Positions 50,351 through 59,925 of a stretch of DNA of 64,000 nucleotides are shown one piece after another. The stretch comes from Oligoflexus sp. (lineage in GTDB: Bacteria; Bdellovibrionota_B; Oligoflexia; Oligoflexales; Oligoflexaceae). The DNA lies in assembly GCA_014378195.1 (NCBI GenBank), contig JACMOC010000003.1:60264-124263 (forward strand), read 5' to 3'. Positions within the stretch are counted from its first letter, which is position 1. Each line of letters opens with the position of its first letter. The position numbers and the translations under genes are program-made. The notes under the pieces are model-generated. The model had not been told where the DNA came from, made no database searches, and saw nothing but the letters and a program-made list of their open reading frames with translations.

Positions 50351-50770
50351 TTATTTACATTTGAACGTCATAGAAAATTGGTAATCCCTACCAATCGCAT
50401 GATCGGCAACACCGCCGCCTACGCCTGCGCCAGCACCAATTCTTGATTCTTTTTTGCCGCCGAAGATGGCAACAGCGGCGCCGGTACCTTCGATAATTTT
50501 CGAGGCTGTTTTAGCCTGGTTGTAGGTCTTCTCATCCATCGACCCGATATAGGTGCTTTTCTCCTTCACACGAACCGGGTGTTTTTTATAAACGTCATCA
50601 CAAAAGTCTTTAGCTTCTGCAAAGGCTTGTTGGAAACCGTCGCCTTTCCTTTCGGTCTTGATGATGACTTCGTGAATATCTTTTTCGCCTGGCCGAACGT
50701 CGGGATAATGTGCGCAACCAACCATTAGTACGACTGCGGTGAAGAGTAAGAAAAACCGAAGGCATTTCAT
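50351..50770 (-). CDS. Small predicted lipoprotein
   Basis: 139 residues, lipobox MVGC, RBS AGGA 5 bases before the ATG. A charged middle contains KDFCDDVYKKHPVRVKEK; a Gly-rich hydrophobic segment (GTGAAVAIFGG ... GAGAGVGGGVADHAIG) resembles glycine-zipper regions of outer-membrane lipoproteins. Three mature Cys, one near the C-terminus (FKCK). Function unknown. Confidence 0.75.
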   Translation of the reverse strand: MKCLRFFLLFTAVVLMVGCAHYPDVRPGEKDIHEVIIKTERKGDGFQQAFAEAKDFCDDVYKKHPVRVKEKSTYIGSMDEKTYNQAKTASKIIEGTGAAVAIFGGKKESRIGAGAGVGGGVADHAIGRDYQFSMTFKCK

Positions 50771-51101
50771 AATTGTCCTTTGATCGATGACAAGAGAGGC
50801 CGGAGTCGAAAATTAATGATCGCATAGGTCAAATGGATTTGTAAGCGAATGAGATAAGTCCCTTTGACCTCATTCTATGTCCCACTCTTGTCCCCGAAAT
50901 TATTATGCTCATCATGTTCAGCGATACGCTCTGCCGTGTAACTAAATATCTTACTGGCTGGCCAATTTACTTGGTGTGCAAGAGTGATTCGTAATAATCA
51001 TGAATAAGATTCACTAGAACCAGCCGACGATCGTTGTTAGACGCGTTGTGGAGTGGGCTTTTGAAATCCATCAGTCTTTCATAGAAAGAAATGAGGAAAC
51101 G

Positions 51102-54100
51102 ATGTTCAAAGGTAAACGGTCTTTAAGCCCTTTCGTATTGATTGCCGCGCTTACGGCGTTGAGTGCATCTTGTACGAAGAGCCACCATAACGGCGGTAAA
51201 AACGCTCCGAATGAAGTTGGTCTGCTTTTGCCAAACACCCCGCTCCCTCTGCCTACACCGGGCAAGGCGACGATCGACTGGGGCAATGGCATTGTCTCGC
51301 GTACAGTCGAGTACCATGGCCAGACTTATGTTAAAGTCCAGGGTCTCGTCGCCCCTGACACCTATGCTTTACGCCTGAAGAGCGGCAATCCCCATACGGA
51401 CACGGATGTTCGTAAAGACATTGAAGATGATCTGCGTCGCTCCCTTTCGCAGCTCCAGACATTCGCAGGGCAGCGATTTTTAGCTCCGAGGGTCATAGGC
51501 GAGACAGGGTACTACTCAACCTGGATCCCCTACAGTTCAGAACTTTGGACGCGCCTCCATGCCGTGAAGGACCTCGCGATTCCTATTACTCTTGAAGTGA
51601 TAAAGTTTGATCCCAAGGCGCTTGATCGTATCAAAGAACAATCCGATCGACTGGGAGCTGCTCTTAAAAAACAAGGGACCACGACCGACGGGTTCTCCGG
51701 CCTTCGCAGCATAGGCGTGACAAACGAATTTTTGAGCCAGGTTGAGAATGAGATTGGCTCACGTCCAGGTGGGCAAAACGTCAAGATAGGAATCGTGGAC
51801 TCTGGTCTTACCTACAGCCATCCCACATTCCTTGGCAATGACGGCAAAACCCGGATTCGGTTTATGAAGGATGCGACGCCTCAGGGAAAAGTGTATTTCC
51901 CGGCTACGTCGTCGCTTAAAGTTCGTCTTCCGACGCAGGCCGAGATCGATTCTTCGGCAATTCCAAAAGAAAACCTCGTCGTGGTCGACGAAGGGACAGT
52001 GCATTTTGCGCCGGAATCACAGCTTCCAGCAGGCGATGGTTCTTTTCTCCAGACTTTACCCAAGAACCTGTTGCTTAATGTACCGCCCGAGGTGAAGGCG
52101 GCAATTGAGGCCGGCGACGCGATTCAACTCGGGTTATTGGCTGAAAATAGCTTCACAGATACATCGTACGGGAAGGTTTACGACCTAAACGCCAACAAAA
52201 ACCCTGACGATGTTTACGGAATCCTCCTGACGGCCCCGAAGGCCGCAGCGAAGCCCGATGGAAGCGTCGACCTTTCTGCTTACAAAGCTTTTGTGTCGAT
52301 GGAAGCCGTTGGTCAATACGATGGCGCAAAATTTTCGCTCAATCCCGTTTTCTCTTTTGCCAAAGCCAAAGGCTTGCATGACTTCAATAAATCAGGCGAG
52401 GTTCAGCAGTCATTTGCTGAGAAATTCGGTGTGACGATCAATTCCAGGGAACTTGTTTCGGAGGCATCCGAAAAAATGATCAGTAGCATGGAAGTTGCCC
52501 TTGTTGGTTATACCCCTGGCGGGACATCAACGCATGGTTCCCACGTCACGGGTATTGCAGCTGGTCATGCGACTCTGAGCAACGATTCTGCCCAAAGCCT
52601 TTCCCATGGCGTAGCCCCCGAAGCAAACATCTATTTCTATCGTGTCTGCGCGAATTCGATCGGCTGCGGTTACTACGAAGAGGCGATTCAGGAGCTTGCC
52701 CTTGAACAAAAAGTTGATGTCATCAACATGTCGCTTGGCGGCAGCGACGAAGAAAACAACGGGTATGATACAAGTTCGCTCCTCATTGATCGTATCACTC
52801 AGCTCACTGGAACGACCTTCGTCATTTCAGCCGGCAATGAGGGCCCGGGTTTGCAAACCCACGGTTCGCCTGGTAATGCGCGTTTTGCGATCAGCGTTGC
52901 AGCGAGTGCATCGCGGTCTATGATGGAAGTGCAAAATCAAGTTACGGTGCCCAGTGCAAACAACGGTGATACCGACGATGACTTCGTCATGCCCTTCAGC
53001 AGCCGAGGGCCTTTGTCGAACGCAAGTTTCAAGCCTAATATTACGGCGCCCGGTACAGAACTTTCATCGATTGCGTTCAATGTTATAGCGGGCCGCTCCG
53101 GTTCGGAAATCATGCAGGGAACTTCGATGGCAGCACCGACCGCTACGGGGGCTTTTGCACTCCTATTGGATATGGCGCGAACATATAACGCCAAACATCC
53201 CGAAAAACGTCTTCCGACTGATTATCAATCGCTACGCAGCGTATTCCTGGGTTCGGCTCGTCCATTCGATGTCACGACTTTGGATCTCGAAACCAAACTT
53301 GCCAAAAAAGGCCATTACACATGGATCGATCAAGGCGTGGGAATGGTGAATATTCCAGGCGCATGGGAGGCTTTGAAAGCCCTTGGACAAAGTCAACTGC
53401 CAACAGGTGTTGTTATCAACGGCCAACGCCTTGAGCCGACTTACCAGGTACGGACTATCGTTACGAGCCGGTACGGGACACTCTACAACGGAGCGGCTCC
53501 TGCGACTGACGCTGGCAAATCCGGTGTGACGCCACAAGGCCAATGGGGTGGGGGCCTTTGGATCGACAACGCGTCCAGCCGCACACTTCACACGATTGGG
53601 ATCGCTCGCCGTATTCCTGATGGCTCGGCCTTGTTGAACAACGAAAACGAAATCGGTTCGGCTTTTAACGCGCTGGCTTCCTCAGCTGAGTTTTTCACGC
53701 TTAAAACAGAGATTCATGGGTCGGACATCCCCTGGTTGAAGGTCAACACTTTCTTTACCTTAAATACCGGCGCAGGCAACACCTGTGATTCCGTAGGCGC
53801 TCGTGAAAAGCTGATCTTAAACGGTCAAGGTGCTCTTGATGCTAGCGGCGGCTCCGGCGTCAACGGTACTGCCGAGAGCACGTTATTCGTTTGCGTGGAT
53901 CGCTCGAAAGTTGCAACTCTTCCACCAGGTGATCACGGTGCATTGATCAAGGCTTACCGAACAAACGCTGACGGGACTCTTATTGAAAATGTACCAGCCT
54001 TCATTATTCCAGTGTATCTGAATATTCCTCATGAAACTTTGACAGGCAATAAACCCTATACCGTCACCGAAGGGCATGTTAAGGCGTTTGAAACCGCTCG

Positions 54101-55127
54101 TAACTACGTAAACGTGCCTGCTGGGCTTTCTTCGTTGAAAGTCACGCTTTCTGTTCCGAAAGCGAGCAAAGATGTCTTTGGCCAGCCGCAGAATTGTTCA
54201 GGCGTGAATATGGATGTTTATAGTGCGTCAGCAACCAAGCGCTTGCCCGACTTTGATCCTATGCAAGTCTACGTTGGAGCCTCGACCTGCAACGGTCCTG
54301 GAGGGGCTGTCCTGGATACGGATTCGAATTCCTTCGTCAAAGAAGTCGCCAACCCAAAACCAGGGCTTTGGGAGTTCCATGTGACGGGCTTCGATTATTA
54401 TGCGAATAGCACCTACAAACTGCAGGTCGATTATGTAAAGTCATCTAGCAAATTAACGCAGGTCGTGACAACGAAGGAGGCCTTGAAAAATGGCTCGTTC
54501 AACATCGAGATAAATGAGTCCACTCTGACTAATCTCGCGGTAGATACGACACGCTCTCAGATTATTTTGAACAAAGCCTTCCGAAAGTCCTCTGAGAAAA
54601 TCATCACAGGCGAAGATCTGACGATCGTTAACGGTGCAGACGGCAAACCACTTCGGACTTATCCGGCGTCTGTAAGTGCCATTACCTTGACTACAGACAA
54701 TGCCCCAGCGGGTTCAAATGTGGAAATGGGATTGGAAGAGTGTGATCCTAAAGGCGCAAACTGCCATTTTGTGGCCGTTAGCGTTGGTCCGACCAGCAAG
54801 GAGACCGTGACCGCCCCTATAAGTCCCGACAAGGCCTATCAGGTAATAGTGATCGATGCAAAGGCAACGGAAGCATCACCGGTGTCAGTGGATGTGACTG
54901 AGCTTCTTACGCTCAAAAGTGCGGCAACCGGCGCTGTCACGGCCCGTACGCTTGGAACAGATCACTTCCTTGAAGTCAGTTATGCCCTTGATGCGTCCTT
55001 GCCGGTGAATGCTGAGTATTTCAATTCATCGTTTTTTGCAGGCAAAACATACGATGCCTTTGGTTTGATAACCGTGGCGACATCTGAGATTACGCTGAGT
55101 TCGGTACCAGTTCGTGTAACCTTCTAA
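51102..55127 (+). CDS. Very large S8 subtilisin-like serine protease lipoprotein (TPP II-like layout)
   Basis: 1341 residues from the ATG at 51102 (GAGG 5 bases before); the frame is open 18 codons further up. Lipobox LSASC. Catalytic triad: Asp233 in IGIVDSGLTYSHPTFLG, His478 in STHGSHVTGIAAGH, Ser675 in MQGTSMAAPTATGAF, and the oxyanion Asn in FVISAGNEGPGLQTHGSPGN. About 245 residues separate Asp and His, as in tripeptidyl peptidase II and pyrolysin-type enzymes, against ~30-40 in ordinary subtilisins. The C-terminal ~550 residues are beta-rich (LWIDNASSRTLHTIG, VPAFIIPVYLNI, PGLWEFHVTGFDYY). Probably a surface or periplasmic peptidase. Confidence 0.93.
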   Translation: MFKGKRSLSPFVLIAALTALSASCTKSHHNGGKNAPNEVGLLLPNTPLPLPTPGKATIDWGNGIVSRTVEYHGQTYVKVQGLVAPDTYALRLKSGNPHTDTDVRKDIEDDLRRSLSQLQTFAGQRFLAPRVIGETGYYSTWIPYSSELWTRLHAVKDLAIPITLEVIKFDPKALDRIKEQSDRLGAALKKQGTTTDGFSGLRSIGVTNEFLSQVENEIGSRPGGQNVKIGIVDSGLTYSHPTFLGNDGKTRIRFMKDATPQGKVYFPATSSLKVRLPTQAEIDSSAIPKENLVVVDEGTVHFAPESQLPAGDGSFLQTLPKNLLLNVPPEVKAAIEAGDAIQLGLLAENSFTDTSYGKVYDLNANKNPDDVYGILLTAPKAAAKPDGSVDLSAYKAFVSMEAVGQYDGAKFSLNPVFSFAKAKGLHDFNKSGEVQQSFAEKFGVTINSRELVSEASEKMISSMEVALVGYTPGGTSTHGSHVTGIAAGHATLSNDSAQSLSHGVAPEANIYFYRVCANSIGCGYYEEAIQELALEQKVDVINMSLGGSDEENNGYDTSSLLIDRITQLTGTTFVISAGNEGPGLQTHGSPGNARFAISVAASASRSMMEVQNQVTVPSANNGDTDDDFVMPFSSRGPLSNASFKPNITAPGTELSSIAFNVIAGRSGSEIMQGTSMAAPTATGAFALLLDMARTYNAKHPEKRLPTDYQSLRSVFLGSARPFDVTTLDLETKLAKKGHYTWIDQGVGMVNIPGAWEALKALGQSQLPTGVVINGQRLEPTYQVRTIVTSRYGTLYNGAAPATDAGKSGVTPQGQWGGGLWIDNASSRTLHTIGIARRIPDGSALLNNENEIGSAFNALASSAEFFTLKTEIHGSDIPWLKVNTFFTLNTGAGNTCDSVGAREKLILNGQGALDASGGSGVNGTAESTLFVCVDRSKVATLPPGDHGALIKAYRTNADGTLIENVPAFIIPVYLNIPHETLTGNKPYTVTEGHVKAFETARNYVNVPAGLSSLKVTLSVPKASKDVFGQPQNCSGVNMDVYSASATKRLPDFDPMQVYVGASTCNGPGGAVLDTDSNSFVKEVANPKPGLWEFHVTGFDYYANSTYKLQVDYVKSSSKLTQVVTTKEALKNGSFNIEINESTLTNLAVDTTRSQIILNKAFRKSSEKIITGEDLTIVNGADGKPLRTYPASVSAITLTTDNAPAGSNVEMGLEECDPKGANCHFVAVSVGPTSKETVTAPISPDKAYQVIVIDAKATEASPVSVDVTELLTLKSAATGAVTARTLGTDHFLEVSYALDASLPVNAEYFNSSFFAGKTYDAFGLITVATSEITLSSVPVRVTF

Positions 55128-55150
55128 AAAAGTCCGTCGTTCATAAACCG

Positions 55151-55181
55151 GCCCGTTGGGAATTCCCATCGGGCTTTTTTT
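55151..55181 (+). terminator. Terminator of the subtilase gene
   Basis: GCCCG-TT-GGGAATTCCC-AT-CGGGC followed by seven T. Confidence 0.93.
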
Positions 55182-55337
55182 AACCCCATTTGAAGGGCGA
55201 GGTGACAAACGAACCCGCAGTTCATAGATCTGACTGAACATTGGACAGATTTGCCTCCGGTAACTACTCGTAAGTATTGTTATAATTCTGAGCATGCTGC
55301 TTGCAATTAAAGCCGTATCAGCACAGAGGGACCAGAC

Positions 55338-56078
55338 ATGACAATGCATACGATGAGTATCATCCTATACGCCGCGTTTCAAACTATGCAGCCTTGTGAA
55401 AAAGTGTTTGTTGATACTGCCAAGTCCGCGAATGCGAGCGTTAAAGCCGAAGAGATGCCTTATCTCGAGGAATTCGCCAAGGCAGCCTGTGCGACGTCAA
55501 ACCCCGATATACTCTGGACTCTCGGACTGCAGGAAACCAACTTTAAGTTTGTCATAATTAGAGAAAACAGAGGCAAAAAATTCTCCATTAAAGAAGGCGC
55601 TCCCGCCATCGCCTATTTGAAAACTTTGAAAAAGAAAAGTCAAATGAAGAATCCACCGAAGATGAACGTGGATATCGGAGTCATGCAATTCAACTGGCAT
55701 TGGCATGGTGAAGGCTTTAACAATGATCCTATGCTGGCGCTGTCGCCTAAACGTCAAGTGGACTACTTCGTCGAGAAATACAGCCGGGAGATCTACAAAA
55801 CTTGTGATCAAGACTGGGTCGGTTGTTTCCATAATCAATCAGATGACAAACTCTCAACGAAATATCAAAGTGATATAACCAAAAAAATGGGTCGTCTCGC
55901 GAACAATGCGGTGGAATTCATGGTCAATAATCGCGCGAGGGTCAATGGCGACGAGCTTGAAGCGATGCCCGCCGTGGTGCCGGACGATTTTTATAAGACA
56001 TTTGCTTACGCCAAGTCATTCCCACGACCTCAGAAGAAAACTTCCTATAAAGGCATCACCGAACTCGCTTCCAAGTAA
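55338..56078 (+). CDS. Lytic transglycosylase-like (SLT domain) protein
   Basis: 246 residues, GAGGG 7 bases before the ATG. The SLT fold is shown by LWTLGLQETNFKF (catalytic Glu), NVDIGVMQFNWHWH (G-x-MQ.N signature), MLALSPKRQVDYFVEKYSREIY and DWVGCFHNQSD. It would cleave peptidoglycan at MurNAc-GlcNAc bonds. The N-terminal hydrophobic stretch (MSIILYAAFQTMQ) is short for a signal peptide, so the export route is uncertain. Confidence 0.85.
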   Translation: MTMHTMSIILYAAFQTMQPCEKVFVDTAKSANASVKAEEMPYLEEFAKAACATSNPDILWTLGLQETNFKFVIIRENRGKKFSIKEGAPAIAYLKTLKKKSQMKNPPKMNVDIGVMQFNWHWHGEGFNNDPMLALSPKRQVDYFVEKYSREIYKTCDQDWVGCFHNQSDDKLSTKYQSDITKKMGRLANNAVEFMVNNRARVNGDELEAMPAVVPDDFYKTFAYAKSFPRPQKKTSYKGITELASK

Positions 56079-56095
56079 GACTGCAACAAGCCGGT

Positions 56096-56125
56096 CCGTG
56101 TGGAAAGTCTCCCCACACGGGTTTC
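56096..56125 (+). terminator. Hairpin after the transglycosylase gene
   Basis: CCGTGTGG ... CCACACGG then GTTTCCTC: good stem, short T tract. Confidence 0.6.
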
Positions 56126-56231
56126 CTCTCACCCCATTTTCATGCCTCAGTGAAACCGGAGATGCGGCCGCAGCCTCTCAGTGCTCGCCTCCAAACCAAT
56201 CGATAGCAAAGTGCTTATCGAAACGATTTGC

Positions 56232-58691
56232 TCACTGAGTAATACACTGCACTGATTCCCGACGTGCAAGAGGGCTCGTAAGCTCCTGGGTTATTCTCAG
56301 GAGTTCGGACCCGTTCACAGGTTTGGTCAAATGATGCGTAAAGCCAGCATCGCGGGTGCGCTGGCGTTCGTCTATCATGGCGTGCGCAGTGAGAGCAACT
56401 ATGGGAATGCTGCAACCTTGAACTCGAAGCTGTCGCGTTGCTTCATATCCATCCATGACCGGCATTTGAATATCCATCAATATCAAATGGAAAGCTTGTA
56501 GGGCCTCAAAAGCCACGGCTTCCTCGCCATTGCCCGCAACTACGACCTTTGCTCCGCTGGACTCTAAGATATTGACCAAAAGAAACTGAATATCAGGCGA
56601 ATCCTCAACAACAAGGATCGAGAGACCATTGAGGTCAAAATTAAAATCGTCAAGCGCTGGAGTGGAAAAAATCTCCTCAGCCGGCACGACCTCAACGGCG
56701 AACTGAAAGAGAAAACTGCTACCTTTGTCGACGGCGCTCTCGACCAACCTAAGATCACCGGACATTGCATTTGCAAGGCGTTTTGCCAGGTGAAGGCCCA
56801 GTCCCGTTCCGCCGAACTTTCGCGTCGTACTATTGTCCGCTTGACTGAAAGGCTGAAAAAGCCGCAGTTTTTGTTCGTCCGTCAAGCCTATGCCGGTGTC
56901 TTCGACTTTAATGTGTATTTCTTTTTCGGCGGAGGGCGAAAGCCCAGCCGTGATCTCGACGCCCCCTTGATTCGTAAACTTGATTGCATTGCCGATCAAA
57001 TTGATGAGGATTTGCCGTAAGCGAGTGGGATCCGTAAGGATGACAGGCGGTAAATTTCCCGTTGATCTGAGGCACAGAGTTATGTTTTTTTCTTGAGCCT
57101 TATGTCTGAAAATATTTAGGGTTTCTTCGATAAGTTCAAAGAGTGCGACCTGAACCTTTTCAAGTTCCATGCGGCCCGCTTCGACTTTGGAAAGGTCCAG
57201 AATATCGTCGATGAGGTGCTCGAGGACTTGGCCATTACGCACGACCGTGTCGTGATAAAAGGCGCGGTCCTGATCGGAGCCTTGTTCGGTCAGAAGGAGC
57301 TTTGAAAATCCTAATATAGAACTCAAGGGGGTTCTGATTTCGTGACTCATATTGGCTAAAAATGAGCTTTTGGTCGCATTAGCAACCTCAGCTGCATCAC
57401 GGGCGTTTTTAAGTTCTTCCGCGTGCTGACTTTGTTCCGTTACATCAAGGAGAGCAGCAATTGCACGAGTGGGAGTGCGGCTGGTATTGGCGCCTTCGAA
57501 TAAGACCTGACTTGAGATCTGGACCCAGTGGGTTTCGCCGTCCGCATGTAAAACACGGACTACAATTTGATTAAATCCATCGTTGTATGATTTATCAGGT
57601 GACTGGAAACACTGATCAAAAATCTTCAAGACCAAAGCATGATCAGCAGGGTGAACATGGTGCAATATATCTTTGTAATGGGCGAGGTTTTGTTCCTGGG
57701 TCCCCATGATCTCATGGGCTCTCTCACTTTGTTCCAGAGTATCGAGCACGGGATTGTAATCCCAGATCCCCATGTTCGCCGCCTCAGTAGCAAGCCTCAT
57801 TCGTTCTTCGGCTTTGCGTAGTTGCTCTTTGCCAGATTTGAGTTCGCTCTGGCTTTCAATGCGCTCGCTAATGTCTTGTATCAATGCAACAAGATATTCA
57901 GGGTTCCCATTCATATCCTTCGCTACGGATACAGCTGCTTCCGCCCATATCCAATTGCCATCTTTATGAAGCATTTTTTTGATGGTTCTGACAAAACTTA
58001 TTTTCTGTTCCAATAGGTCGGCGATGTTTTTATAAGTTTGAGGAAGGTCGTCCGCATGGATAATGTGTTTCATCGTCATCTGCGGGAGATCTTCGGTGTT
58101 ATACCCAAGCATCGCCGAGAAGGCTGGATTCACTTCGATAAAGGTACCGTCTAAACCAACCAGGTTAACGCCTACGTTGGTGTAGTTCATGATCGCACTG
58201 AGGCGTTCTTTGTGTCTTCGCAAAGATTCGTCGGCTCTTGTTTTCTCGGTGATATCTTCTGTCATCGACATGAGGTGAAGCGGTGTTCCCATCTGGTCTT
58301 TAACAAGTGAGACCGTGAGACGCGTCAACATAATGGAACCATCGCGGCGAAACATGCGTTTTTTTAGATCGAAATGCTCAATTTCACCGTTGATAAGCTT
58401 GCCGATATACATTTGGCATTCGGCACGGTCATCGATATGCGTAATTTCGAACGCATAAATCTTGGTAATCTCCTCAAGGGAATATCCTGTGAGCCTTAGA
58501 AAACTGGGATTGGCGGCCGTAAATCGACCTGAGAGATCATTAAAGGAAAGTGCCGCGGGCGCGCAACGAAATACGGCTTCCCAAGCCTGATCGTTGAACG
58601 AAGGGCTCTTTGATTCAAAACCATTCGTCGGAAAATAGTCCAGTTTGGACGTGGCTCCCGTAGCTTTTAACTCTTCACAAGTCAGATCCAT
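56232..58691 (-). CDS. Triple-PAS hybrid histidine kinase with C-terminal receiver
   Basis: 819 residues, no transmembrane helix, so a cytoplasmic sensor. Three PAS/PAC units: FRCAPAALSFNDLSGRFTAANPSF (~40-150), YTNVGVNLVGLDGTFIEVNPAF (~165-290), and MGIWDYNPVLDTLEQSER (~300-420). HisKA with LANMSHEIRTPLSSILG (His ~450), HATPase_c (NLIGNAIKFTNQGG, KFGGTGLGLHLAKRL) and a receiver (LILMDIQMPVMDG, Asp ~740). No Hpt in the chain, so it needs a separate phosphotransfer protein. No cognate regulator is adjacent. Confidence 0.93.
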   Translation of the reverse strand: MDLTCEELKATGATSKLDYFPTNGFESKSPSFNDQAWEAVFRCAPAALSFNDLSGRFTAANPSFLRLTGYSLEEITKIYAFEITHIDDRAECQMYIGKLINGEIEHFDLKKRMFRRDGSIMLTRLTVSLVKDQMGTPLHLMSMTEDITEKTRADESLRRHKERLSAIMNYTNVGVNLVGLDGTFIEVNPAFSAMLGYNTEDLPQMTMKHIIHADDLPQTYKNIADLLEQKISFVRTIKKMLHKDGNWIWAEAAVSVAKDMNGNPEYLVALIQDISERIESQSELKSGKEQLRKAEERMRLATEAANMGIWDYNPVLDTLEQSERAHEIMGTQEQNLAHYKDILHHVHPADHALVLKIFDQCFQSPDKSYNDGFNQIVVRVLHADGETHWVQISSQVLFEGANTSRTPTRAIAALLDVTEQSQHAEELKNARDAAEVANATKSSFLANMSHEIRTPLSSILGFSKLLLTEQGSDQDRAFYHDTVVRNGQVLEHLIDDILDLSKVEAGRMELEKVQVALFELIEETLNIFRHKAQEKNITLCLRSTGNLPPVILTDPTRLRQILINLIGNAIKFTNQGGVEITAGLSPSAEKEIHIKVEDTGIGLTDEQKLRLFQPFSQADNSTTRKFGGTGLGLHLAKRLANAMSGDLRLVESAVDKGSSFLFQFAVEVVPAEEIFSTPALDDFNFDLNGLSILVVEDSPDIQFLLVNILESSGAKVVVAGNGEEAVAFEALQAFHLILMDIQMPVMDGYEATRQLRVQGCSIPIVALTAHAMIDERQRTRDAGFTHHLTKPVNGSELLRITQELTSPLARRESVQCITQ

Positions 58692-59027
58692 TTTAATTGA
58701 GATCCCTTTCCTTTTACCCGGCGGGCAAGATGCGGGCCATGGTGCCTACTGGAGGCGGGTAAGTCAAGGATCATGATGCCTTTTTTATTAATCATTTGTT
58801 ACTTAAATATCAGTGGGTTGACGCCATTTTGATAGCAATTGAAAAGGTCGGTATTGGTGGTGAGGCCTATCAAAAGCTTCAATTTTGGTACTTTCAGTCG
58901 ACAAATTATGACTTTATCAAAGAGAAGCCATATCTTCGCGGCGGTTGAGTCGAGCCCGCCTGGGCGGGGTAGACTTTGTGCGACAAGGCGTTGGTTGACG
59001 CGACAAACCTGCTTGGCTCTGTGAGCG

Positions 59028-59577
59028 TTAAGGTGTCGCTGGTGATACTGCGGAGGCTCCGGGCAGCATTTCGACCTTTATCATTTTGCTCGATGAATCA
59101 TACGACAGCACACAGGTTTGTTCGTATTTGCCGGTACATAGATCATCAATACTGTAGGGGTTATTGGGATAAGGAAAATAATCGTTGTAGTTATAATATA
59201 AGGTTCCAACTGGAATCGAAGTTTTGAAATCGAGTAGTTCGGCCCGATTGTTTACGATCGTTGCCCCTGGTTTGAACTGATATATTCTGTCGAGTTCAAC
59301 TTAGTTATATGTGGTACCGCCCTGAGCTTTTAAAAAGTCTGTGTTGTATAGCCCCATAACTATGGGTTGATCTGTTCCGGCAAAGGTACTGGGCCGAATC
59401 TTGTTAAGAGGAGCAATAAGGATCAATCGTAACGATAGGTCGCCTCTGATCTCGACATTGGTTCTGGCGACAACATGGGATGAACCGGGTGCTAGTGACG
59501 CCTGCTGGGCTGTTCGCATCGTCACTGCAGGAAGGAAGCATACAAAGTGCAAATGAAATCAAAATCGGAAACTTCAT
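59028..59577 (-). pseudogene. Lipoprotein pseudogene with frameshift and in-frame stop
   Basis: A good RBS (AAAGG 7 bases before the ATG at 59577) and a lipoprotein signal MKFPILISFALCMLPSCSDD open the gene. The frame then runs into low-quality sequence, while the next frame continues with plausible protein (ASLAPGSSHVVARTNVEIRG ... DFLKAQGGTTYN) to a TAA at 59301-59303. Beyond that stop the same frame stays open and protein-like for 91 codons (VELDRIYQFKPGATIVNNRA ... DDLCTGKYEQTCVLSYD) to TAA at 59028. So a ~180-codon lipoprotein gene has one frameshift near 59500 and one nonsense codon. Family unknown. The 336 bp between it and the kinase start hold no gene I can support. Confidence 0.75.
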
Positions 59578-59691
59578 CGGATGACCTTTCAATGTTTGAG
59601 GCAGTGTATCCGATGCGTGACGCACGACAATGGAGAGATCCGATTCATCCTCTAACTTCATAAACCTGTTCAGCACGTGAGCACTGCATGA

Positions 59692-59925
59692 TTATTTTCT
59701 CTTGCTCGTATTGAGGGCAGCGGCCGCGGTAAAAAGGTTTTTCAAAGCTTTTTCGTTGGTCTTCTCGCCTTTCTGTATATCAATCGCGCGTCTCGTGTTG
59801 CCTTCGAGACTCGAATTGAAGAGGCTCAAAGGATCATTGAGTGAGGCGCCTTTAGCGAAGGTCAACTTCACAACCGCGTTGTAAGTCTCGCCGGTGCAGA
59901 TGATTCCAGCGTGAGACTTGACAAG
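59692..59925 (-). pseudogene. C-terminal fragment of a DUF1801 protein
   Basis: The minus-strand translation from about KSHAGIICTGETYNAVVKLT through FAKGASLNDPLSLFNSSLEG to RRAIDIQKGEKTNEKALKNL is the C-terminal half of the DUF1801 (YdhG-like) domain. Upstream of 59925 the frame continues but is antisense to the nitronate monooxygenase remnant and has no DUF1801 character. The N-terminal ~70 residues are therefore gone, cut at the same point as the neighbour. Confidence 0.85.

Noticed and set aside
58839..59227. Short plus-strand ORFs in the gap after the PAS kinase
   Set aside because: They overlap the minus-strand lipoprotein pseudogene or have no RBS and unlikely composition.
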